Source: Lactobacillales bacterium (lineage in GTDB: Bacteria; Bacillota; Bacilli; Lactobacillales; Streptococcaceae). From it: a stretch of 64,000 bases of DNA. Position 1 is the first letter of the stretch. Every line of letters begins with the position of its first letter. Both the position numbers and the translations under genes were made by a program. Shown piece by piece: positions 19,800 through 29,269 of the stretch. The DNA lies in NCBI GenBank assembly GCA_031261705.1, contig JAISJD010000050.1:62001-126000 (forward strand). The letters run 5' to 3'. The notes beneath the pieces are model-generated. The model ran no database searches. It was not told the origin of the DNA and was given only the letters and a program-made list of their open reading frames with translations.

Positions 19800-20226
19800 C
19801 CGCTTCCTCTTCTTCATCATCGTCAAATAAATCCGTTGAATCTACTTTCGCTAATTTTTCAGGAACAACTGCCACGACATGAATATTCACTTCTTGTAAA
19901 TCAATTCCCGTCATATAAAGCACTTGTTGTTTCACCTTTTCTTGCATTTCTAAGGCAACCTTTGGCACAGATACGCCATAGTTAAGATAGCAGTAAATAT
20001 CAACAGATACTCCACCATCTTCAGTTGTTTGCAAGCTAATTCCTTTGCCGTGCTCTTGACGACCTAAACGCTCTGCAACATTATTTGCAAAAGTTCCACG
20101 CATGCCATAGACACCGTCTACTTTACTTGCCGCAATCCCAATAATGATTTCGATAACTTCTGGCGCAATGACAATATCACCAAGCTCTGCAGAGTTATCA
20201 ATTGTTAATTTATTTCCTTCAGCCAT
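19792..20226 (-). CDS. yqhY: Asp23/Gls24-family envelope stress protein (YqhY-like)
   Basis: DUF322/Asp23 proteins are small cytoplasmic proteins linked to envelope stress or fatty-acid homeostasis; the copy upstream of nusB corresponds to B. subtilis YqhY. The core signature IAPEVIEIIIGIAASKVDGV is near residues 22-41, and the protein ends in an acidic tail (DLFDDDEEEEADD). The ATG at 20226 follows a GGAGGT site and gives 144 residues (MAEGNKLTIDN); an in-frame start at 20250 lacks one. It overlaps nusB and lies 30 bp after efp. In B. subtilis accBC precede this gene; here efp does. Confidence 0.9.
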   Translation of the reverse strand: MAEGNKLTIDNSAELGDIVIAPEVIEIIIGIAASKVDGVYGMRGTFANNVAERLGRQEHGKGISLQTTEDGGVSVDIYCYLNYGVSVPKVALEMQEKVKQQVLYMTGIDLQEVNIHVVAVVPEKLAKVDSTDLFDDDEEEEADD

Positions 20227-20256
20227 GGAATAACCTCCATTCACAATCAATTTTCT

Positions 20257-20814
20257 TTATGCACGAGAAACATATGAACCATCTGTTGTGTTAATAATTA
20301 ACGAATCTCCTTGGTTAACAAAGAAAGGCACGTTTACGCTCAATCCTGTTTCCATAATCGCTGGTTTTGAACCACCTGAAGAAGTATCGCCCTTGATGTT
20401 TGGTTCTGTTTCTTTTACTGTTAATGTCACTGTATTTGGTAGAGAAACTCCTAGAATTTCATCGCCAAACATGATAATACTTACTTCCATGTTTTCAAGC
20501 ATATATTTTAATTCATCTTCAATTTGTTCTTCTGGGATTTCCACTTGTTCGTAAGTTTCTAAGTCCATGAACACATGAATGCCACCAGTATCATAAAGAT
20601 ATTGCATTTTTTTATTATCAATTTGCGCTTTCGATACTTTTTCGCCGGCACGGAACGTTTTTTCTTGAACAGCTCCGTTACGTAAGTTTTTTAGCTTTGT
20701 ACGAACAAATGCGGCACCTTTCCCCGGTTTTACGTGTTGGAAATCGACGATACGCCAAATGCCTCCATCAAATTCGATAGTCAAGCCAGTTTTAAAATCT
20801 GAGGTTGAAATCAT
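20257..20814 (-). CDS. efp: Translation elongation factor P
   Basis: EF-P enters the ribosomal E-site and rescues stalling at polyproline. The three beta-barrel domains fit 185 residues. The tip loop [12 protein letters not shown] places a lysine at position 32, as in the Firmicute branch where this lysine is modified. The C-terminal signature ([19 protein letters not shown]) is intact. It lies between a proline peptidase gene and the yqhY-nusB pair, the usual Firmicute order. Confidence 0.98.
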   Translation of the reverse strand: MISTSDFKTGLTIEFDGGIWRIVDFQHVKPGKGAAFVRTKLKNLRNGAVQEKTFRAGEKVSKAQIDNKKMQYLYDTGGIHVFMDLETYEQVEIPEEQIEDELKYMLENMEVSIIMFGDEILGVSLPNTVTLTVKETEPNIKGDTSSGGSKPAIMETGLSVNVPFFVNQGDSLIINTTDGSYVSRA

Positions 20815-20908
20815 TTATTTTTCATTTCCCTTCATTCTTAATTGTACAATACGCACTATTCCTAACTATTTTATCATTTTTCCACACTTTCGTACAATGA
20901 AACATCGG

Positions 20909-21976
20909 CTAAACGATAATTAGCTCTTTTGGTGCATGCGTTAGAACTTCGCAACCCTCTTCAGTGATAAGTAAATCATCCTCAATCCGCACACCACCAA
21001 GACCTGAAAGGTAAATTCCCGGTTCATCTGTAATCACTTGCCCAGCATAAAGAATATTGTCTAACCGTTGAGAAATGGTTGGTTCCTCATGAATTTCTAA
21101 TCCAATCCCGTGACCAATTCCGTGAGAGAAATAAGCACCATAGCCCTTTTCTACAATGTAATCTCGAGCAATTCTATCATATTCTGCACCAGACAAACCT
21201 GCCTTCGCCACTTCCAATACTTTTTCCTGCGCCTCTAGCACAATCTGGTAAATCTCTTTTAGCTTTTCATCTGGTTCCCCAACAGCAATCGTTCGGGTCA
21301 TGTCACTAACATATCCATGATAATAGCAACCAAAATCGAGTGTCACTAAATCACCCTGCTCAATTATCTTCTCACTGGCGACACCATGTGGCATTGCTGA
21401 GCGTGCACCACTTGCGACAATCGTTTCAAAGGAAACACCACTTGCCCCAAGACTTCGCATATAAAAATCAAGCTCATTTGCTACTTGAATTTCTGTCATA
21501 CCGGGCTTAATATAATCTAAAATATGTGTGAACGCTTGGTCACTAATCGCACAGGCCTGCTTGATAATTGCTACCTCATCTGCCGACTTCACTTCACGTA
21601 ATGCTTCTACCATCCCACTGACAGGAACTAAATCGGTCGTTAATGGAACGATTTCTTCTAGTGCGACATATTCTGCATAAGTAATATTTTCCTCAAAACC
21701 AATATTTTCAGGTTCATCCTGCTCTAAAATTTTTGTTACTTCCTCATAAATAGGACCGATGTTTTGCACAATAATAAAATCTTCTGCCTGCTTTTCCGCT
21801 TGTTCAGTATAGCGAGAATCTGTGACAAAATATAGCCTTTCCAGTGTAATGACCGCAAGACCTGTCGTTCCTGTGAAATTTGTTAAATAGCGTAAATTAT
21901 AAGGACTTGTGATTAGTAAGCTTTCTAGCCCATATTGACGCATGGTAGTTCTTAATTTCTCTATTCTTTGTTTCAT
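20909..21976 (-). CDS. pepP: Xaa-Pro aminopeptidase/dipeptidase (M24B)
   Basis: This cytoplasmic metallopeptidase releases residues next to proline. The creatinase-like N-terminal domain (residues 1-130) precedes the pita-bread catalytic domain, with metal ligands in DFGCYYHGYVSDMTRT, SHGIGHGIGLEIHE, DEPGIY and VRIEDD. Although the frame is open to 22126, the ATG at 21976 (AAAGGAAG site, start MKQRIEKLR) gives the normal 355 residues; the extra 50 would be an atypical basic stretch reaching into leuD. A TATAAT lies 14 bp before the ribosome site. The place before efp matches B. subtilis yqhT. Aminopeptidase and dipeptidase activity cannot be separated by eye. Confidence 0.9.
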   Translation of the reverse strand: MKQRIEKLRTTMRQYGLESLLITSPYNLRYLTNFTGTTGLAVITLERLYFVTDSRYTEQAEKQAEDFIIVQNIGPIYEEVTKILEQDEPENIGFEENITYAEYVALEEIVPLTTDLVPVSGMVEALREVKSADEVAIIKQACAISDQAFTHILDYIKPGMTEIQVANELDFYMRSLGASGVSFETIVASGARSAMPHGVASEKIIEQGDLVTLDFGCYYHGYVSDMTRTIAVGEPDEKLKEIYQIVLEAQEKVLEVAKAGLSGAEYDRIARDYIVEKGYGAYFSHGIGHGIGLEIHEEPTISQRLDNILYAGQVITDEPGIYLSGLGGVRIEDDLLITEEGCEVLTHAPKELIIV

Positions 21977-22116
21977 TTCTACACTTCCTTTGACTTCATT
22001 ATAACAAAGGTCATACAAAAATGTTTTAATTTTTTTATATAATTTGTTTGATGAAATCCGCCTCAAAAAACACGACAAAAATACGACTGAGATTTTTCGG
22101 CTCAATCGCATGTTAT

Positions 22117-22704
22117 TTATTGCCAATAACTCGGACGATTTTCTTCATATTGACGAATCAAGTCCACATACTGCAAGGTAATCCCAATATCATCTAGCCC
22201 ATTCACTAATTTATGTTTCCAAGTTGGATCAATCTCAAAATGAAAGACTCCTGCGGCACTATCAACAGTCTGGTCTGCTAAATTAATTTCAATCATTTCA
22301 TCTGCGGGCAATTCAGCCAATGCTTCACGTTCTGCAAGAGGTAATACAATGGGTAGTAACCCATTTTTTAACGCATTCATATAAAAAATGTCACTATAAC
22401 TCCCCGCAATAATTGCACGAAAGCCATAATCTGTCAATGCCCATGCCGCATGTTCCCGACTAGAACCCGAACCAAAATTATCCCCACTTATCAAAACTGT
22501 TGCCCCTTGATGTTCTGGAAAATTCAACGGAAACTCCGGATTAGGCGAACGGTCAGGCAAATAGCGCCACTCATCAAACATAAATTCTCCAAAACCTGTT
22601 TTTTCAATCCGTTTTAGAAAGCCTTTCGGAATAATTTGGTCGGTATCAATATTATCATTCATCAGCGGCACCTTTGTCCCAGTATGAATCGTAAATTTTT
22701 CCAT
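22117..22704 (-). CDS. leuD: 3-isopropylmalate dehydratase small subunit
   Basis: LeuD pairs with LeuC to isomerise 2-isopropylmalate to 3-isopropylmalate in leucine synthesis. The aconitase-swivel motifs ([35 protein letters not shown]) are clear and 195 residues is the normal length for the bacterial subunit. Its start overlaps the leuC stop by 1 bp. It ends the leuABCD row; no ilv genes follow. Confidence 0.97.
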   Translation of the reverse strand: MEKFTIHTGTKVPLMNDNIDTDQIIPKGFLKRIEKTGFGEFMFDEWRYLPDRSPNPEFPLNFPEHQGATVLISGDNFGSGSSREHAAWALTDYGFRAIIAGSYSDIFYMNALKNGLLPIVLPLAEREALAELPADEMIEINLADQTVDSAAGVFHFEIDPTWKHKLVNGLDDIGITLQYVDLIRQYEENRPSYWQ

Positions 22705-24080
22705 TATTTTCCTACCTCCTGACGTATATCAACAAATGTGCCATTAATCGCTGCAGCTGCTGCCATAGCGGGAGAACATAAATGCGTGCGGCTGCCCTTT
22801 CCTTGTCGCCCTTCAAAGTTTCGATTACTTGTCGAAGCACAATGTACGCCCTCTGGTACTTGATCAGGATTCATCCCCAGACACATAGAACAGCCCGGCT
22901 CTCGCCATTCAAAACCTGCTTCAATAAAAACCTTATCCAGTCCAAGCTTTTCTGCAGCGTGCTTCACTGGACGACTTCCCGGAACGACAATTCCAGAAAC
23001 CTGCTTACTAATCTTTTTCCCTTTAACAAATTCTGCTGCCTCTTGTAGATCACTCAACCGCCCATTCGTACATGAACCAATAAAGACATAGCCCACTTCA
23101 ATATCTGTAGCTTTTTGGCCCGGATGTAAATCCATATAACGATAGGCTCGTTCGTCATTCATATCGGTGATTTCTGGAAAATTCTCGGTAATCGCTACCC
23201 CCATTTCTGGATTCGTTCCCCAAGTAACAAAAGGTGCCAAATCACTCACATCTAGTTCAATCATTTCATCAAAAGTTGCCATCTCATCTGTTACAAGCGT
23301 TTGCCAATCCTTGATTGCTGCTTCCATATCCTTGGGAGCAAACTCACGCCCACACACATACTTAAACGTTTTTTCATCTGGGGACATCATACCCATTTTT
23401 GCGCCACCTTCAATTGCCATGTTGCAAATAGTCATGCGTTCTTCCATGCTAAGTGCGGTAATCGCTTCACCGTAAAATTCCACCGCGTAGCCAACACCAA
23501 AACCCACGCCATAGGTTGAAATCAGAGCTAGAATAATATCCTTCGCATAGACTCCTTTTTGTAGTTTTCCAGTAACATGAATCCCCATTTGCTTAGGTTT
23601 CCGTTGCCAAATCGTTTGTGTCGCAAAGACATGTTCCACTTCACTTGTCCCAATCCCGAACGCTAACGCCCCGAAAGCTCCATGCGTGGCTGTATGAGAG
23701 TCCCCACAGACGATTACTTTCCCCGGCTGCGTTTGTCCTGTTTCTGGACCAACCATGTGGATAATCCCTTGACGTTCTGAACCGTTCGTACAGATTTCTA
23801 CACCAAACTCCTGGGCATTTGTTCCCAAGGTTTCAATTTGCTTTTTGGCAACCACATCTTGAATGTTAAAAATATCTTTGGTTGGCACGTTGTGATCCAT
23901 AGTTCCAAAAGTTAGAACAGGACGACGGACACCTCTTCCTTCTTCACGCAGTCCCTCAAAAGCTTGTGGGCTAGTTACTTCGTGAATCAAATGTAAATCA
24001 ACATATAAAAGCTGTGGTTCCCCCACTTCGCCAGTAATGACGTGACGTTCCCATAGCTTATCAAAAAGTGTTTTTCCCAT
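22704..24080 (-). CDS. leuC: 3-isopropylmalate dehydratase large subunit
   Basis: LeuC carries the [4Fe-4S] cluster and active site of isopropylmalate isomerase. The cluster cysteines are seen in IGSCTNGR and in [13 protein letters not shown]. The [24 protein letters not shown] block is typical. At 458 residues it is full length. It starts 2 bp after leuB ends and overlaps leuD, giving tight translational linkage. Confidence 0.98.
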   Translation of the reverse strand: MGKTLFDKLWERHVITGEVGEPQLLYVDLHLIHEVTSPQAFEGLREEGRGVRRPVLTFGTMDHNVPTKDIFNIQDVVAKKQIETLGTNAQEFGVEICTNGSERQGIIHMVGPETGQTQPGKVIVCGDSHTATHGAFGALAFGIGTSEVEHVFATQTIWQRKPKQMGIHVTGKLQKGVYAKDIILALISTYGVGFGVGYAVEFYGEAITALSMEERMTICNMAIEGGAKMGMMSPDEKTFKYVCGREFAPKDMEAAIKDWQTLVTDEMATFDEMIELDVSDLAPFVTWGTNPEMGVAITENFPEITDMNDERAYRYMDLHPGQKATDIEVGYVFIGSCTNGRLSDLQEAAEFVKGKKISKQVSGIVVPGSRPVKHAAEKLGLDKVFIEAGFEWREPGCSMCLGMNPDQVPEGVHCASTSNRNFEGRQGKGSRTHLCSPAMAAAAAINGTFVDIRQEVGK

Positions 24081-24082
24081 AA

Positions 24083-25138
24083 CTATCCCTCTACTTTCTC
24101 AATTTCTTTTATGACTGCTTCAGTAAAATCAGTCGTCGAGCTTGTACCACCTAAATCTTTAGTTAAAATTCCTCGGCTCATCACCTTATCACATGCCTGT
24201 TCAATAATAGCTGCCGCCTTTTCTTCACCAAAAGACTGACGAAGCATCAGCGCCACTGATAAAATCATTGACATGGGATTCGCTATATTTTTTCCAGCAA
24301 TATCAGGCGCTGACCCATGAATCGGTTCATAAAGTGACGGACCACTTTCTGCGTGACTTGCTGACGGCATGACCCCAAGTGATCCGGGTAAAACAGACGC
24401 CTCATCACTCAAAATATCGCCAAAAAGATTTTCTGTCACAATCACATCAAATTTCTGTGGATGGGTAATCATCACCATAGCACAGCTATCTACTAATTGA
24501 TGCTCTAGCGTAACCTCTGGAAATTCCAATGAAACCTCTTCTGCAACTTGTCGCCAAAGCTTAGAAGTAGCAAGAACATTTTGCTTATCCACTGAGGTCA
24601 CCTTTTTCTTACGTGTCTGCGCAATTTCAAAGGCTTTCCGTATAATCCGCCGAATCTCTTGAGCGGTATAAACATTGGTATCAATCGCTTTTTCAGGGGT
24701 TAGCTCCCGAGGTTCTCCAAAATAAATCCCTCCCGTCAGCTCCCGCACCACTACGAAATCTACACCAGCAACAACCTCCTCCTTTAATGGAGAAAGATGA
24801 GCAATCGCTGGATGAACACTAATCGGTCGAATATTTGCAAAAAGTCCTAAAGATTTTCTAAGCGCTAGTAAGCCTTGCTCAGGACGAACCTCTGCCTTGT
24901 CATATTGAGGCCCACCAATTGCCGCTAATAATATTGCATTGGAGGCTTGTGCAGCTTTTAAAGTATTTTCTGGTAAGGGGTGCCCTACTGCATCAATTCC
25001 TGCACCACCAAACGCATAATTTTCCACTTCATAAGAAAAATCAACTTTTTTTGCAACGATTTTCAAAACATGCAAACCCGCATTCATGATTTCTGGACCA
25101 ATCCCGTCTCCAGCTAATGCTACGATTTTTTTCTTCAT
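24083..25138 (-). CDS. leuB: 3-isopropylmalate dehydrogenase
   Basis: LeuB oxidatively decarboxylates 3-isopropylmalate with NAD+ to 2-oxoisocaproate. The N-terminal [11 protein letters not shown], the substrate-binding [16 protein letters not shown]-like segment ([15 protein letters not shown]), [13 protein letters not shown]-type metal motif ([13 protein letters not shown]) and [13 protein letters not shown] are intact. It has 351 residues and overlaps leuA by 4 bp (ATGA). Confidence 0.98.
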   Translation of the reverse strand: MKKKIVALAGDGIGPEIMNAGLHVLKIVAKKVDFSYEVENYAFGGAGIDAVGHPLPENTLKAAQASNAILLAAIGGPQYDKAEVRPEQGLLALRKSLGLFANIRPISVHPAIAHLSPLKEEVVAGVDFVVVRELTGGIYFGEPRELTPEKAIDTNVYTAQEIRRIIRKAFEIAQTRKKKVTSVDKQNVLATSKLWRQVAEEVSLEFPEVTLEHQLVDSCAMVMITHPQKFDVIVTENLFGDILSDEASVLPGSLGVMPSASHAESGPSLYEPIHGSAPDIAGKNIANPMSMILSVALMLRQSFGEEKAAAIIEQACDKVMSRGILTKDLGGTSSTTDFTEAVIKEIEKVEG

Positions 25139-26667
25139 TCTACTTCCTCCTGTGCATTTTCTTGTTGAACCGCATTGTTTGCTTGTAAATAAGCAATTGC
25201 TGAAGCTTGTAAAACATCAAAATCAATCCCCACCGCATTATGGAAACTGCCTGTTTCTGAGTTAATCACGGTCACATGAACCTCTGCCTGTGCATCAATC
25301 CCTGAAGTCACTGCTTCTATGCTATAACTATTCAACGCAATTTCATGACTGAAAATTTCATCAATCGCATTATAAATTGCTTGAACAGAGCCTGACCCCT
25401 TGGCGCTTGCCTCAATAGCCTTACCATTTGGCATCACAACCACCACGGTCGCCTCCTGTTCACCGTCAGAGTGATAATTCAACTCTAAACCAGTGAGAGA
25501 ATAAGCATCGCTTTCGCTCGTTTGTTGCCCGACCATTAATGCACGCAAGTCCGAATCCGTTACTTCTTTTTTCTTATCCGCTAAATCTTTGAATTTCGCA
25601 AAAGCCTCTCTTAGTTCCTCTTGCTCTAATGTAAACCCAAGCTCCTCCATTTTGTTGATAAACGCATGACGACCTGATAATTTTCCAAGAGGTAGCGCAT
25701 TATGCTTCACTCCAACTAGCTCGGGCGTGATAATTTCATAAGTTGTAGGATTTTTTAGCACACCGTCTTGATGGATCCCCGACTCATGAGCAAAAGCATT
25801 TCCGCCAATCACCGCTTTATTTTTAGGAACAGGAATCCCCGCAAAACGTGAAATAATATCACTCGTCGTTTTCGTTTCTGCAAGCTGAATATTGTCTTCT
25901 GCTTGATAAAAATCTTTACGAATATAGAGTGCTACTGCCACCTCTTCTAGCGCAGTATTTCCGGCACGCTCCCCAATCCCATTTAACGTTCCCTCTACAC
26001 GATTCGCCCCATTTTCAATTGCAGCTAGTGCATTAGCAGTCGCCATCCCCAAATCATCATGGCAATGCGAGCTAAAGGTAATCTCTTTTTCTGATTGCAC
26101 ATTTTCAATTAAATATTTAAAAATTTCCCCATATTCTGTTGGATTGGAATAGCCCACTGTATCAGGAATATTAATAATCGTTGCCCCAGCATCTACTGCA
26201 GTTTGAACCGCAAGAAGTAAAAATTCACGCTCCGTTCGTGTTGCATCTTCTGGCGAAAATTGAACCTTTTCAAATAATGTCCGCGCATAAGTGACATGTT
26301 CCTTAATAGAGGCAATCACTTCTTTGGTCGTCATTTTTAATTTATATTCCATATGCACAGGACTTGTTGCCAAAAACACATGAATTTGCGGGTCTATTGC
26401 GTCCTGCAACGCTTCATAGGCACGATCAATATCTTTTTTCTGACAACGAGCAAGACCGGCTACCGTCATATGTTTCACATGTCGAGCAATCTCCCTCACC
26501 GCTTCAAAATCACCGTTAGAAGAAATTGGAAAACCTGCTTCGATAACATCAATGCCCCATTTTTCTAGCTGCAAAGCAATTTGAACTTTTTCTTTTGTAT
26601 TAAAATTTACTCCCGGTGTTTGCTCCCCATCACGTAACGTTGTATCAAAAAACTGAATTTTTCTCAT
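25135..26667 (-). CDS. leuA: 2-isopropylmalate synthase
   Basis: LeuA condenses acetyl-CoA with 2-oxoisovalerate, the committed and leucine-inhibited step of leucine synthesis. The TIM-barrel motif [12 protein letters not shown] starts at residue 7, the metal histidines are in HCHDDLGMA, and a C-terminal leucine-binding regulatory domain follows (about 390-500). The ATG at 26667 with a GAGGAA site yields the expected 510 residues; the frame remains open further upstream through the leader terminator but that is not a credible start. The operon is preceded by a leader-peptide attenuator. Confidence 0.97.
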   Translation of the reverse strand: MRKIQFFDTTLRDGEQTPGVNFNTKEKVQIALQLEKWGIDVIEAGFPISSNGDFEAVREIARHVKHMTVAGLARCQKKDIDRAYEALQDAIDPQIHVFLATSPVHMEYKLKMTTKEVIASIKEHVTYARTLFEKVQFSPEDATRTEREFLLLAVQTAVDAGATIINIPDTVGYSNPTEYGEIFKYLIENVQSEKEITFSSHCHDDLGMATANALAAIENGANRVEGTLNGIGERAGNTALEEVAVALYIRKDFYQAEDNIQLAETKTTSDIISRFAGIPVPKNKAVIGGNAFAHESGIHQDGVLKNPTTYEIITPELVGVKHNALPLGKLSGRHAFINKMEELGFTLEQEELREAFAKFKDLADKKKEVTDSDLRALMVGQQTSESDAYSLTGLELNYHSDGEQEATVVVVMPNGKAIEASAKGSGSVQAIYNAIDEIFSHEIALNSYSIEAVTSGIDAQAEVHVTVINSETGSFHNAVGIDFDVLQASAIAYLQANNAVQQENAQEEVE

Positions 26668-26701
26668 TATTTTTTCCTCTTTTCTTTTGTATTTTATGGT
26701 A

Positions 26702-26743
26702 TAAAAATAGCACCCCAACTTGTGGGATGCTTGAAAGTCCCAC
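26702..26743 (-). promoter_or_regulatory. leu attenuator: terminator and competing antiterminator
   Basis: On the minus strand AGCATCCC (26731-26724) pairs with GGGGTGCT (26716-26709) and is followed by ATTTTTAT, a rho-independent terminator 35 bp before leuA. The same CATCCCAC segment can instead pair with GTGGGA (26743-26738 with 26727-26722), an exclusive antiterminator. Further upstream AGTCC (26766-26762) can pair with GGACT (26740-26736) and block the antiterminator. Together with the leucine-rich leader peptide this is a complete three-way switch. It lacks the conserved T-box sequence. Confidence 0.75.
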
Positions 26744-26790
26744 GCATAGAATGCTGAAGTAGGACTCACGGCAACTGATTTTTTTCAGTG

Positions 26791-26841
26791 CTACGAGCCC
26801 GACATTAATAATAAAGTTGTAAGAGTTGTCATAGATTTCAT
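26791..26841 (-). CDS. leuL: Leucine leader peptide of the leu attenuator
   Basis: A 16-codon reading frame, MKSMTTLTTLLLMSGS, with a CTT and three consecutive TTA leucine codons followed shortly by TAG. It lies about 30 bp downstream of the leu promoter and 60 bp upstream of the attenuator hairpins. Ribosome stalling at the TTA run when charged tRNA-Leu is scarce would set which hairpin forms. The ribosome site is weak (AGAAAGAAAG), and the start could also be the preceding in-frame GTG or the ATG three codons in. Role inferred from codon content and position, as in the peptide-controlled leu leader of Lactococcus. Confidence 0.75.
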   Translation of the reverse strand: MKSMTTLTTLLLMSGS

Positions 26842-26879
26842 CACAATCACTACTTTCTTTCTGTAATAGTTCTAAACTA

Positions 26880-26908
26880 ATCATCACATGATTTAAAATT
26901 AAAGTCAA
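26880..26908 (-). promoter_or_regulatory. Likely leuABCD promoter
   Basis: TTGACT (26908-26903) and GATGAT (26885-26880) are separated by 17 bp on the minus strand, with TGT just before the -10 (an extended -10). Transcription would begin about 30 bp before the leader peptide. Confidence 0.5.
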
Positions 26909-27000
26909 GATATTTTTGAAATTTTCTGATAATTTTATTTTATAAGAATTTTTTTTGAAATAAAACAAGAACTGTGATTATTAAAAATCAATGATTAATT

Positions 27001-27039
27001 GTTTGTTTACAAGAAAAACAATGTTATAATCAAACAAAC
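27001..27039 (+). promoter_or_regulatory. Promoter framed by an inverted repeat, upstream of the 27080 gene
   Basis: TTGTTT (27003-27008), a 16-bp spacer and a perfect TATAAT (27025-27030) form a promoter. GTTTGTTT (27001-27008) is the exact reverse complement of AAACAAAC (27032-27039), so the -35 box is one arm and the region after the -10 is the other. This looks like an operator for a repressor. Confidence 0.55.
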
Positions 27040-27079
27040 GTAATAGAACAAAACGAAATTACATACGGAGGATAATAGA

Positions 27080-27457
27080 ATGATGAATATAGAAAAAACA
27101 ATGAAGGACAAAATCCTAGTATCTTATCTTTCAGAAACATTAAACGGCTGTCTAACGCTAACGGAAATCGCACAAAACCAAAGAAAATCAGACTATGCGA
27201 AAATTCAAGCTGGCATTAGCGAACTATTCACCCTCTACCACTCAACGAAGCTCTTTTATTTATTAACAAACGAAACGCATGACATTGACTGTTTAAATTT
27301 CTTTACAAACTTTGAAGACTTTTACTTTGAATTAAAACATTATTGCTTATATGAAACAGCAAAGAAAGATTTTCAACTGGTCGAAGAAAAATTTAACGTA
27401 CTTAAAAAAACCTATGAAAAAATTACCGACCGTCTAAATAATTTAGAAGAAAACTAG
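27080..27457 (+). CDS. Uncharacterised 125-residue protein
   Basis: I do not recognise this family. The protein is soluble, mainly helical, with no signal peptide or membrane span. It has a segment with several aromatic residues (FFTNFEDFYFELKHYCLY) and a charged C-terminal helix that could be a short coiled coil (about 95-125). A strong GGAGGA site precedes the ATG, and a good promoter with flanking inverted repeats lies 40 bp upstream, so it is very probably a real gene. The next gene on the strand (27518) may be cotranscribed; a terminator follows that. Confidence 0.7.
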   Translation: MMNIEKTMKDKILVSYLSETLNGCLTLTEIAQNQRKSDYAKIQAGISELFTLYHSTKLFYLLTNETHDIDCLNFFTNFEDFYFELKHYCLYETAKKDFQLVEEKFNVLKKTYEKITDRLNNLEEN

Positions 27458-27517
27458 AACTACCAGAAAAATCATGCTATGATAAATCGGTAACTGATTT
27501 AGAACGGAGGGAACCAA

Positions 27518-27709
27518 TTGACCGCAGATGAAGTGGTTGACCGTCTACGTGAAGAGCTAAATATGCCCTATTTTAAAGGACATGTCGAAGAACGTGACTA
27601 TTCCGAGGAGGATTACTCACAAGTCAAAGCAGACTTATTGAAATACTTTGAAGACTATGTAGACAATGTGGAGGGGTATTTTCCCGGCACAGATATGATT
27701 AAGAAATAA
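27518..27709 (+). CDS. Uncharacterised 63-residue acidic protein
   Basis: A small acidic protein with no recognised domain. It starts at a TTG 7 bp after a GGAGG site; no better start exists. It has a motif of alternating acidic and aromatic residues (ERDYSEEDYSQVKADLLKYFEDYVDNVEGYF). The clear ribosome site and immediate downstream terminator support it as a real gene. It may share a transcript with the 27080 gene. Function unknown. Confidence 0.6.
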   Translation: MTADEVVDRLREELNMPYFKGHVEERDYSEEDYSQVKADLLKYFEDYVDNVEGYFPGTDMIKK

Positions 27710-27711
27710 GC

Positions 27712-27752
27712 AAAAAAGATTAGGCGGCTTGTAAGCTACTTAATCTTTTTTT
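27712..27752. terminator. Bidirectional terminator
   Basis: AAAAAAGATTAGG (27712-27724) pairs with CTTAATCTTTTTT (27739-27751) with one G-U pair and has A and T tracts on both sides. It serves the 27518 gene and the converging phosphatase gene. Confidence 0.75.
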
Positions 27753-27754
27753 GA

Positions 27755-28582
27755 TTATTTTTTATCTAATACTTTCTTTCCAGTCTCAACATAACTCATG
27801 TCATTTACTTTCTCTAAAGTATATTTTCCATCCTTATATCTGACTGTACAGACACTCGCATTCTTCAAGCCACCCTCAGGAATTTTATAATCAGGGAATA
27901 AGGTAGCTAACAAAGCCGAGATACTAAGACCATGGGAAGCGATTAAGATATTTCCTGAACCATCATTTTTCATCTCTTTTTTGACAATTTCCTCTACCCC
28001 TGCTTTCAGTCGTGTGCTGATTGTCTTGTAATCTTCTGCTGGCCAATTATTTTTTACTTCTTCTGTACGTTTAGCGTCTAATTTTGCGACACTATTAGCG
28101 AACGATTCAGGGGTCAGATTTTTCTTAAATTCCTCTAAGGAAACACCTTGCTCATCTGCAATATCTTGCCACATCGTATGGTTTAAATCTCCCTCATAAG
28201 TTCCAAAGTTAAATTCTCTTAATCGCTTATCCGTCGTCACAGATAAATCAGAAGAAGTTTCATTTTCCTTCAGAATAAAATTGGCCGTCTGAACTGCTCG
28301 ACCACTGTCACTGCTGTAAACATTTTGAAAATCAATATCCTTTAATCCAATACCTGCTGCAGTTGCAACTTCTTCTCCTGCCTTTGTTAAAAATGCGTCT
28401 GACCAACCTTGAACACGATCCGTAGTATTAAGCATCGTTTTCCCGTGACGAACAATATATAAGGTTAATTCCTCTGGTGTTTTTTTGTCAGTAGCAGTAT
28501 TCTTTTTCTTTTCCATTCCGCAGCCAGTAATGACCAACGCTCCTAGCATTAAAACACTTACTAATTTCAATAACTTCTTCAT
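27755..28582 (-). CDS. Histidine-phosphatase (phosphoglycerate mutase-like) lipoprotein
   Basis: A cell-surface lipoprotein of the histidine phosphatase superfamily. The N-terminus is a lipoprotein signal (hydrophobic stretch then LVITGCG, with the modified Cys at about residue 22). The catalytic motif YIVRHGKTMLNTTDRVQGW follows at about 44-62, with a second conserved region LREFNFGTYEG and a late histidine in IASHGLSISALLA. Members of this superfamily are mostly cytoplasmic; export as a lipoprotein points to an extracellular phosphoester. The substrate cannot be told. The ATG at 28582 lies 8 bp after GGAGG; an in-frame TTG is one codon earlier. Confidence 0.85.
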   Translation of the reverse strand: MKKLLKLVSVLMLGALVITGCGMEKKKNTATDKKTPEELTLYIVRHGKTMLNTTDRVQGWSDAFLTKAGEEVATAAGIGLKDIDFQNVYSSDSGRAVQTANFILKENETSSDLSVTTDKRLREFNFGTYEGDLNHTMWQDIADEQGVSLEEFKKNLTPESFANSVAKLDAKRTEEVKNNWPAEDYKTISTRLKAGVEEIVKKEMKNDGSGNILIASHGLSISALLATLFPDYKIPEGGLKNASVCTVRYKDGKYTLEKVNDMSYVETGKKVLDKK

Positions 28583-28600
28583 CAAGAATCCTCCATTTAT

Positions 28601-28645
28601 AAAAATAAAAAATGGTTCTAAGGTCTTTCAATCTTAAAACCACTT
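28601..28645 (-). terminator. Terminator after ahpC
   Basis: A stem of GTGGTT and TAAG paired with CTTA and AACCAT (minus strand, about 28642-28613) ends in TTTTTTATTTTT. It lies between ahpC and the phosphatase gene, which are on the same strand. Confidence 0.65.
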
Positions 28646-28664
28646 TTAGCGTGTAAAATACATT

Positions 28665-29228
28665 CTATAATTTTCCTACAAGATCTAGACTAGGTGTTAA
28701 TGTTTCTTCACCTTCTTGCCATTTTGCTGGGCAAACTTGTCCCGGATGAGCCGCAATATATTGTCCCGCTTTAACTTTATTGATTAGAACACTTGCATCA
28801 CGACCGATACTATCTGCACTGATTTCAATACTTTGAACGATTCCTTCTGGTGAGAGAATGAAAGTTCCACGTTGTGCCAAACCTGCTTCTTCATCTAATA
28901 CATCAAAATTTCGACTAATAACATGACTTGGGTCCCCAACCATTGTGTATTGAATCTTTCCGATTTCTGGCGATTCATCGTGCCATGCCTTATGCACAAA
29001 ATGTGTATCTGTAGAAACTGAAAAAACTTCAACGCCCAATTTTTGTAACTCTGCATATTGTGATTGTAAATCCTCTAACTCCGTTGGGCAAACAAAGCTA
29101 AAATCTGACGGGTAAAAACAAATGACACTCCAATGCCCTTTGAGGTCATTTTCTGTGACTTCAAAAAATTCCCCATTCTGAAAAGCTTGTGCTGTAAAAG
29201 GTTCCACTTTTTTTCCAATCAATGACAT
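28665..29228 (-). CDS. ahpC: Peroxiredoxin AhpC
   Basis: AhpC reduces hydrogen peroxide and alkyl hydroperoxides. The peroxidatic cysteine lies in [12 protein letters not shown] (about residues 43-54) and the resolving cysteine in [13 protein letters not shown] near the C-terminus, so this is a typical 2-Cys enzyme of 187 residues. The flavoprotein partner ahpF normally follows ahpC, but here a terminator and an unrelated lipoprotein gene follow; the reductant must be encoded elsewhere. A weak PerR-like site lies upstream. Confidence 0.96.
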   Translation of the reverse strand: MSLIGKKVEPFTAQAFQNGEFFEVTENDLKGHWSVICFYPSDFSFVCPTELEDLQSQYAELQKLGVEVFSVSTDTHFVHKAWHDESPEIGKIQYTMVGDPSHVISRNFDVLDEEAGLAQRGTFILSPEGIVQSIEISADSIGRDASVLINKVKAGQYIAAHPGQVCPAKWQEGEETLTPSLDLVGKL

Positions 29229-29269
29229 ACTCTTATCTCCTTTGGTTTATTGTCTTATTTCTAACGAAT

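Noticed and set aside
21977-22126. Fifty extra N-terminal residues on the proline peptidase
   Set aside because: The extension reaches into leuD, has no ribosome site, and the internal ATG has a good site and the family start.
26668-26908. T-box riboswitch upstream of leuA
   Set aside because: The conserved T-box core (AGGGTGG.ACCGCG) is not present; the leader peptide with three TTA codons explains the hairpins better.
26645-26968. A 107-codon minus-strand frame across the leu leader
   Set aside because: It starts upstream of the likely promoter, has no ribosome site and crosses the terminator stem; the short leader frame in another phase fits far better.
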